NCBI GenBank assembly: GCA_017984185.1
Contig: JAGNZX010000013.1
Location: 1 to 10,718, forward strand
DNA: 10,718 nucleotides
Origin: Minisyncoccota bacterium
Lineage (GTDB): Bacteria > Patescibacteriota > Minisyncoccia > Phycocordibacterales > UBA9973
Reading direction: 5' to 3'
A program made the position numbers and the translations under genes. Shown one piece after another: positions 1 to 5,402 of the stretch (position 1 is the first letter of the stretch; each line of letters begins with the position of its first letter). The notes under the pieces were generated by a model, which was not told the origin of the DNA, made no database searches, and was given only the letters and a program-made list of their open reading frames with translations.

Positions 1-1
1 T

Positions 2-559
2 CCAAACAAACATTCTCATATTATCTTTGAATTAGAAAAAGGTACTCTCTACTACAACGACACCAGAATGTTTGGCTATCTTTTATATTACCCCAATACT
101 AAAACCCTAGAAAAAGAAAACCATTTTAGTGAATACGGCGTCGAACCATTATCTCCAGACTTCACCGCCCAACACCTAACTGATGGTTTAAAAAACAAAG
201 TGGGTAAAATAAAAGCTGTGCTAATGGATCAAAAGATTGTCACCGGCCTCGGAAATATTTACGCCGACGAGAGCCTCTTTGAATCTGGCATCCGCCCGGA
301 CCGAAGCCCTGCTTCACTATCTCAGGCTGAAATCCAAAAGCTTCACAAAGTTATAATTAGAATTTTAAAAAAAGCAGTCGAAGTCGGTGGATCATCCGTG
401 GCCACCTATCGCCTGCTCGATGACAGCCGTGGCAATTACGCCCGAGAACACAAAGTCTATGGCAAAGATGGCCTGCCTTGCATAACCTGTAAAAAAATCC
501 TGACCAAGACCACCATCGGCGGCCGAACTACAATTTTTTGTGAACGATGTCAGAAATAA
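2..559 (+). CDS. mutM: Formamidopyrimidine-DNA glycosylase (Fpg/MutM), 5'-truncated by window edge
   Basis: This is the base-excision-repair glycosylase/AP lyase that removes 8-oxoguanine and formamidopyrimidines. The reading frame is open from base 2, so the first in-window ATG (68) is internal; 185 residues are visible and about 90 are missing. The missing part should hold the catalytic N-terminal Pro-Glu and the beta-hairpin Lys, so catalytic competence cannot be judged here. Visible landmarks, in order: NDTRMFG, which keeps the Arg and Phe that fill the gap left by the flipped base; the H2TH domain with VTGLGNIYADE, containing the phosphate-binding Asn; and a C-terminal zinc finger C-x2-C-x16-C-x2-C with the conserved Arg in GGRTTIFC. 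The loop before the finger (DDSRGNYAR) looks shorter than the usual capping loop. It converges on the desulfurase/methyltransferase gene 16 bases away. Nei (endonuclease VIII) is the nearest alternative, but the sequence is more Fpg-like. Confidence 0.95.
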   Translation, partial: PNKHSHIIFELEKGTLYYNDTRMFGYLLYYPNTKTLEKENHFSEYGVEPLSPDFTAQHLTDGLKNKVGKIKAVLMDQKIVTGLGNIYADESLFESGIRPDRSPASLSQAEIQKLHKVIIRILKKAVEVGGSSVATYRLLDDSRGNYAREHKVYGKDGLPCITCKKILTKTTIGGRTTIFCERCQK

Positions 560-573
560 AAACAATACGTTTT
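559..573. terminator. Weak hairpin between convergent genes
   Basis: The 16-base gap between two convergent genes contains AAAAC-AATAC-GTTTT, a 5-bp stem beginning at the last base of the mutM stop codon. On the plus strand it is followed by a T-rich run (TTTTAATTATTTTT). It could act as a very weak terminator for mutM. The stem has a single G-C pair and AT-rich DNA makes such matches by chance, so this is tentative. Confidence 0.2.
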
Positions 574-575
574 AA

Positions 576-3500
576 TTATTTTTGCGCCAGCCATACAACA
601 AAGTGTCTTTCGGACTTTAGAGGTACTCGACTAAATTTAAATCCTACTTCTCTAAGAAGACTCTCCATTTCGTTCTCACTCAAATCATAAGCCACATTTG
701 GAAGACCTTTTTCTTTTCCGTCCTTATCTCGAAGAAGCATCTGAGCAAATCGCACACTTTGCTCAGGCTTTCTTTCAACATAGAAAATTATATCTTCTCG
801 TTCTTTTTTATTTTCAATATTTAATCGGGCAACAACTTTTTTATCAGGAATTTCTGAATCTCGAAACTTATCTAGATAAAGATACCCTCCTGGTTTTAAT
901 AAATCATAATATGTTTTCAAGGTCTTCCTCATTATATCCAACGTCTCATTTTTATTTATAAATGACATTTCGTTCCAGCCACCCGCAGCATAAATAAAAG
1001 TATTACCTCTATTTAAGAGAAGGTCAAAGGATTCATTTTTATAATACTTTGGTAATTCTAGCCACGATGAGATTGTGGTTTTATGATTAATACCAATCTC
1101 CTTTAAAGACTGCTGGAAAGGTAAAATCATATTAGGATTCTTGTCTGCTGTAGAAAGATCGTACCCTTCCCTGAGAAGTTCTGTGGAAAAGAAGCCTGGA
1201 CCCACAGCAGTATCCAACATCTTTGACTGTTTATTTATACCTATTTTATCAAACAAATGCTCCATGTCCGCAAAGTACTCCTTGGAATCATAAAGAAGTT
1301 TGTACTCTGCCAATTTCCACAATTCTGGAAAAGTCGGTTCATTTTCCACATCCAGAACCTCAAGACTATCCTTATCAGAGATATAAGTCATTTGAGTACC
1401 AATAGCCATGCTTCTTTCAGCATTGGGACCGAAGGGAATATTAAAAAATTTAAAAGATCCTTTGCCTTTTTCCTGCAGGAAAAGTTTAGTATATAATTCA
1501 GCTGCCCTCGTAACAGCGCTGTCACACATTGCAGGAGTAAGAGCAATTAATACTTTATGCCGACTATCTACCTTGGGTTTATTAACTTTCTCAGAAAGGT
1601 AACTAAAATTTACCCCTTCGGCCTTACCAAATAATTCACCAATAAACTGACAAAGTTCGACTATGCAAAATTTTCCACCAGTTTTCGACTGGAACGTCTC
1701 AAAGTTGCAAGTTTTTATCTGCTGATTATCAAGGATATTAATAGATAAATCTATATTTTCTTCATCTCCTGCAGAGCTATAATCTATAATTCCTGTAAAA
1801 AATCTCTTGTTATTATGAATAAATTTTTTAAAGTTTGCTCTCAGCACAGTCTCTCTGAAATAGAAACTGCTTGCATTTTTAACTATGTCTTTTTTCCCAA
1901 GTTTATACTGTTTTAATATCTCTAAATATTTATTTGGTATATCATCTTCAGAAAAAGACCTCAGAAACTCATCCTTGTATATTTCAGCAGTTTTTCCATC
2001 AACATTTGCTTTCGAATGGCGAAGCTCGTTAATGCCTGTTGTATCGTTCGCAATAATGGAAAGTTTGGTATTATAGCCTTCAGATTTCAGTTCAGATACC
2101 AACTTACAAGCAAGTTCCCATGTAAACAAAGGAAAACTTGTCATACCAAATTCCTCAAGTAATCCGTGTAAATTTTCAGGCACCATATCTTTTATACTTG
2201 GCCAAAATCTATTCTCTTTCAGGTCAGGGATGGCAAGAAAATGCCCTCCCATTATAATAATTTCTGTTTCCTGAGTTCCGTATAATCCCTGCTTAATTTT
2301 TTTATAAATAGTTTCAAAGGAATTAATAATATGAGTATTGCGATAATATACTTTTGATTTTAGGAGTTCTAAATTTGGATTTTTGATTAAACCTTTTTTC
2401 TTATCCAGAAAAAACTTTATGGCGTTAATCAACTGATCAATGTCCTCCTCTGTATTATAAACACCAATACTTACACGAATACTCTCCTGCCCCATCTGTT
2501 CAGCCAATGGAAAAGCGCAATGAGAACCATATCTAATACATATTTTCTGCCTCCCAAGATCATCACCCAATTCTTTTGTGGAATATTCTTTGAGCCCAAA
2601 CGAAAGGAGTCCAATTTTATTTTTAAAGTCTGTGGGTCCAAATAATGTAATCTCTTCGAACTTCTTAAGTTCTGTCCACAATTTTAAAAGAAGCGCGTGC
2701 TCATGTGCCCTTATTTGATCAAAACCTATACTGCGAATAAATCTTACAGCTTTAGCTAACCCGATAATATTTGACGTGTTGGGTGTTCCTCCTTCTAATA
2801 GAATTAGCGACTGAAAATATTCAGGAGAAATAATGTCACCATCTTTTTGAAGAGTTAGCGTAACGTTTTTTACTGTCCCTCCCCCTGCGCGAACAGGAGA
2901 TAAAAAATGATGTATAAATTCAGAGATATATAGCACACCTACACCATCAGGTCCATACATCTTATGACTAGAAAATGCATAAAAATCTACCTTTAATGGT
3001 TTTAGATTTACAGGTAAATGGGCAACAGCCTGTGTACCATCAATAAAATAAAATATGTTTTTATTTTTTTCTTTTACTAACTCGCCTATCGTTTGTACAT
3101 CATTAATATTACCTAGAACATTTGAACAATGGGAAATAGCAACAATTTTTGTTTTATCATTTAAAATAGCTTTTATGTCTTGCGGAGATATTACCCCATC
3201 TTTCAAACCCACAATTCGTATTTTTGCCCCTCGCTTCGTTAATTTTAAATACGGAAGCATGTTTGAATGATGCTCGGAAATGCCAAGAATTATTTCGTCA
3301 CCTGACTTTATGTGCTCTGCAATTGCATCTACAGCTAGGTTGATTGAGTCAGTAGCATTGTTGGTAAACACAATTTCATTTTTACCAACACCAATAAACC
3401 TAGCAATAGTTTCTCTAGCTTCTATTAATAGTTCCTCGCTTCTGCTAGCTACCATGTGGGCACTTCTACTCGGATTCCCGCGATAACTAAGTACCTGCCC

Positions 3501-3602
3501 AACGCTTGTTACTACTGAGTCTGGAACCTGAGTAGTGGCGGCATTATCGAGATAAATTAGGTTATTTCGACGAAAAAACTCAAATTTTGACTTAATTTCC
3601 AT
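576..3602 (-). CDS. Fusion: SufS-like cysteine desulfurase, unknown middle region, SAM-dependent methyltransferase
   Basis: A single 1008-residue frame. Residues 1 to about 400 are a class V PLP enzyme of the SufS/Csd type: YLDNAATT near 17-24, EHHSN (His111-His112), IDGTQA (Asp188), the PLP Lys in SSHKMYGPDG (Lys214), and RYGSHCAFPL with the candidate persulfide Cys362. This half is close to the normal full length (about 400-410). Residues from about 410 to 755 match nothing I recognise. Residues from about 775 to 1008 are a Rossmann methyltransferase: motif I LDTAVGPGFF (796-805), a GNTF segment at 866 and LLKPGGYLYLD near 901-911. The GNTF/PGG layout recalls glycine/sarcosine-type small-molecule N-methyltransferases. 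I chose ATG 3602 rather than TTG 3623: AGGGA lies 4 bases before it, and a TTGACT/TAGATT promoter overlaps the extra codons. No Suf or Isc genes are adjacent. The domains are clear; the substrate and product are unknown. Confidence 0.85.
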   Translation of the reverse strand: MEIKSKFEFFRRNNLIYLDNAATTQVPDSVVTSVGQVLSYRGNPSRSAHMVASRSEELLIEARETIARFIGVGKNEIVFTNNATDSINLAVDAIAEHIKSGDEIILGISEHHSNMLPYLKLTKRGAKIRIVGLKDGVISPQDIKAILNDKTKIVAISHCSNVLGNINDVQTIGELVKEKNKNIFYFIDGTQAVAHLPVNLKPLKVDFYAFSSHKMYGPDGVGVLYISEFIHHFLSPVRAGGGTVKNVTLTLQKDGDIISPEYFQSLILLEGGTPNTSNIIGLAKAVRFIRSIGFDQIRAHEHALLLKLWTELKKFEEITLFGPTDFKNKIGLLSFGLKEYSTKELGDDLGRQKICIRYGSHCAFPLAEQMGQESIRVSIGVYNTEEDIDQLINAIKFFLDKKKGLIKNPNLELLKSKVYYRNTHIINSFETIYKKIKQGLYGTQETEIIIMGGHFLAIPDLKENRFWPSIKDMVPENLHGLLEEFGMTSFPLFTWELACKLVSELKSEGYNTKLSIIANDTTGINELRHSKANVDGKTAEIYKDEFLRSFSEDDIPNKYLEILKQYKLGKKDIVKNASSFYFRETVLRANFKKFIHNNKRFFTGIIDYSSAGDEENIDLSINILDNQQIKTCNFETFQSKTGGKFCIVELCQFIGELFGKAEGVNFSYLSEKVNKPKVDSRHKVLIALTPAMCDSAVTRAAELYTKLFLQEKGKGSFKFFNIPFGPNAERSMAIGTQMTYISDKDSLEVLDVENEPTFPELWKLAEYKLLYDSKEYFADMEHLFDKIGINKQSKMLDTAVGPGFFSTELLREGYDLSTADKNPNMILPFQQSLKEIGINHKTTISSWLELPKYYKNESFDLLLNRGNTFIYAAGGWNEMSFINKNETLDIMRKTLKTYYDLLKPGGYLYLDKFRDSEIPDKKVVARLNIENKKEREDIIFYVERKPEQSVRFAQMLLRDKDGKEKGLPNVAYDLSENEMESLLREVGFKFSRVPLKSERHFVVWLAQK

Positions 3603-3613
3603 AAATTCCCTAT

Positions 3614-3642
3614 AATCTATCAAAAAATCAACAGAAAGTCAA
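3614..3642 (-). promoter_or_regulatory. Candidate promoter of the desulfurase/methyltransferase fusion gene
   Basis: On the minus strand TTGACT (3637-3642, 5 of 6 to consensus) is followed after exactly 17 bases by TAGATT (3614-3619, 4 of 6). The predicted transcript start (about 3607) is only about 5 bases before ATG 3602, so the mRNA would be nearly leaderless. An alternative with TTGTTA (3680-3685), 18 bases and TATAAA (3656-3661) would give a leader of about 45 bases carrying the AGGGA. AT-richness raises the chance-match rate. Confidence 0.4.
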
Positions 3643-3670
3643 GATTCTAGGAAATTTTATATATAAAACT

Positions 3671-3690
3671 ATGTTTTATTAACAAAACAT
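3671..3690 (-). terminator. AT-rich hairpin just after the RNA methyltransferase gene
   Basis: The arms ATGTTTT (3671-3677) and AAAACAT (3684-3690) form a 7-bp inverted repeat starting 5 bases after the stop of the upstream minus-strand gene. On the RNA a further G-U pair closes a TTAA loop, and AGTTTTATAT follows. It may end the uvrA-uvrC-methyltransferase transcript. A second, perfect 14-bp palindrome (TTTTATATATAAAA, 3655-3668) lies just beyond. The stem has only one G-C pair, so efficiency is doubtful, and the site also overlaps the alternative promoter of the next gene. Confidence 0.3.
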
Positions 3691-3694
3691 GTTT

Positions 3695-4168
3695 TTATAG
3701 GCCAAGAACCCTAAACAAGGCTATACCTAATGCCACTGACACATTCAAGGATTCTTTTTTACCTCTCATTGGAATCTCGGCTATTACGTCACACTTTTTC
3801 AAGATATTTTTTGGTATACCGGTCACTTCGGTGCCGACAAGGAAAGCTTTTAGCTTATAGCTACTAGCTTTTAGCTTACGATAATCGACGGAATTTTTAT
3901 CCTGTTCAATCGCAATAACATAAAAACCTTCTTTCTTTAGTTTTGAAAGTAATGGGAAAATTGTTTTTTTATATTCCCAAGCCACATACTCCTCTGCCCC
4001 GAGGGCCGATTTAGCCAGGTCTTTACGCTTCCGACCAAAACGGTCTATAGGCGTCGGCGTAGTTCCTATCAGATAAATCTTATCGATGCCGGCAGCATCC
4101 GCGGTGCGAAACATTGCCCCCACATTCTCCACACTTCGGATATCATTTAAAATTAAAATATTTTTCAT
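3695..4168 (-). CDS. SpoU/TrmH-family RNA 2'-O-methyltransferase (SPOUT knot fold)
   Basis: Predicted SAM-dependent methyltransferase that modifies a ribose 2'-OH of tRNA or rRNA. The 157-residue protein is the bare catalytic SPOUT domain without the N-terminal substrate-binding extension of RlmB-type enzymes. All three SpoU motifs are visible: motif 1 with Asn8, Arg11, ENVGAMFRTADA (14-25); motif 2 FLVGTEVTGI (109-118); and motif 3 IPMRGKKESLNVSVALGIAL (132-151), which forms the knot and SAM pocket. Residues 98-108 contain a duplicated KLKA unit encoded by a 21-nt-period DNA repeat, between the SVDY strand and motif 2, where relatives usually have a shorter link. The start is 1 base past the uvrC stop and has no SD, so translation is probably coupled to uvrC. 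TrmH, TrmL and RlmB cannot be told apart from this sequence alone. Confidence 0.9.
   Translation of the reverse strand: MKNILILNDIRSVENVGAMFRTADAAGIDKIYLIGTTPTPIDRFGRKRKDLAKSALGAEEYVAWEYKKTIFPLLSKLKKEGFYVIAIEQDKNSVDYRKLKASSYKLKAFLVGTEVTGIPKNILKKCDVIAEIPMRGKKESLNVSVALGIALFRVLGL
3845..3878 (-). repeat. In-frame 21-nt-period repeat inside the RNA methyltransferase gene
   Basis: A 13-nt word (plus strand AGCTTTTAGCTTA) occurs at 3845-3857 and again at 3866-3878, separated by TAGCTACT, which carries another AGCT core. The period of 21 nt keeps frame and encodes KLKA-SSY-KLKA. The AGCT-rich, partly palindromic style resembles short dispersed elements that can insert into coding regions without breaking the frame. 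No other copy is visible in this window. Confidence 0.7.
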
Positions 4169-4169
4169 A

Positions 4170-5399
4170 TTATTTCAAAAAGTTTTTACCGCGCATTTGT
4201 TTGTGGTAAGTGATAGCAAACCGATGTGCTTCGCTATTGGCCAACAATATTTCCCTCTCGTATTTTACCGCAAAAGTTTTATCGCCCATAATACCTTTGG
4301 CTCTGTGCCGATCGTCCTTTACCACAGAAACTAAAGGAATTTCTAATTTCAGATTTTTAAGAATTTTCTTGGTTGTGTTTAATTGCGCTATTCCTCCGTC
4401 TACTACGATCAAGCTCGGGTAGTCCCATTCTGTATGCGCCAAACGCCTCTCCAGCATCTCTTTGAGTGCCCCAACGTCGTTTGCTCCCGCCTGCGTCCTG
4501 ATCTTGAATTTCTTGTATTCACTTTTATTTACCTCTCCATCTGAAACCACCGTCATCACTCCGACCATATTTTTCCCGCTCATGTGAGCTATATCATAAG
4601 CTTCGATTCTAAAAGAATCACCTATTGTTGATTCTAAATTCTCGTTTTTAAGCAATGCAATATCATTGATATGCATAAGGGCAAAAATTCTACTCTTTAC
4701 TTCTCCCGCCCTTTCGAATTCCCTATTCTTGGCATACAGGGTCATTTCTTTTTTAAAGTTTGAAATAACTCTTTTCTTTTTACCCTGGAAAAAAAGTTTT
4801 AGGTTTTGAATATTTTTATCGTAAGCGATTTTTGCTTCTTTATTTCCAACACTTGGTGACAATCCTATTTGTCGGTAAAACTCAGCATTATCTTTTTTCG
4901 CTGACTGCACATCAATATATGGGAAAATACGGCGAATAATTTTCATTGCTTCTCGTAGCTGAAGACCATTGGTAAATGGACCGTATTTAGCTTGGAATTT
5001 TATTCCATGCTCTTCTTCGTACACATTCATCTTTAAGCTTCTTTCTCTAAATACTAAAACTTTTGGGAAATCTTCACGGGTTATACATACATAATTAAAA
5101 CTTTTATCATCTTTTTCTTTGGTATTGTAATAAGGCTGATATTTTTTTATCAGGCTAGCTTCCAGAATAAGTGCTTCAAGCACGCTATCGGTTTCTTGAA
5201 ACATTATCTTGTCTGCACTTACTACCATATCTACCAACAATGGACCTCGAGTAACAATCAGGTCATTACTAAAGTAACTACGGACCCTGCTCCTGAGTTC
5301 TGTGGCCTTACCAATATAAAGAATATTTTTCCCTTTTTGAAAAAAATACACTCCTGGTTTACTCGGCAGTTTAATTTTTGCAAAAGATTCTAAATTCAT
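4170..5399 (-). CDS. uvrC: Excinuclease ABC subunit C, C-terminally short form
   Basis: UvrC makes the two incisions flanking a lesion in UvrB-bound DNA. At 409 residues it is about 200 shorter than classical UvrC. The order is intact up to the second nuclease: a GIY-YIG domain (GVYFF 16-20, YIGKA 28-32, Arg38, Glu80, Asn92) for the 3' cut; a UVR motif (about 214-246) that binds UvrB; and an RNase H-like nuclease for the 5' cut with Asp269 (YDIAHMSG), Asp334 (VVDGG) and His392 (SEAHRFA). The protein stops at RGKNFLK, so the tandem helix-hairpin-helix DNA-binding domain is absent. The usual four cysteines around residues 160-185 (family pattern PCL...QIGRC..PC) are all replaced, here by QIGLSPSVG. 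The start lies 3 bases after uvrA without an SD, and the stop is 1 base before the next ATG, so this is one transcript. No displaced HhH-coding sequence follows, so the shortening looks natural. Confidence 0.95.
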   Translation of the reverse strand: MNLESFAKIKLPSKPGVYFFQKGKNILYIGKATELRSRVRSYFSNDLIVTRGPLLVDMVVSADKIMFQETDSVLEALILEASLIKKYQPYYNTKEKDDKSFNYVCITREDFPKVLVFRERSLKMNVYEEEHGIKFQAKYGPFTNGLQLREAMKIIRRIFPYIDVQSAKKDNAEFYRQIGLSPSVGNKEAKIAYDKNIQNLKLFFQGKKKRVISNFKKEMTLYAKNREFERAGEVKSRIFALMHINDIALLKNENLESTIGDSFRIEAYDIAHMSGKNMVGVMTVVSDGEVNKSEYKKFKIRTQAGANDVGALKEMLERRLAHTEWDYPSLIVVDGGIAQLNTTKKILKNLKLEIPLVSVVKDDRHRAKGIMGDKTFAVKYEREILLANSEAHRFAITYHKQMRGKNFLK

Positions 5400-5402
5400 A
5401 AA

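Noticed and set aside
698..961. 87-codon open frame antisense to the methyltransferase domain
   Set aside because: Aromatic-rich translation typical of the complement of Lys/Glu-rich coding sequence; the sense frame has clear motifs.
3655..3668. Perfect 14-bp palindrome TTTTATATATAAAA as an operator
   Set aside because: Composed only of A and T in AT-rich intergenic DNA, so chance is likely; it also overlaps an alternative -10 hexamer.
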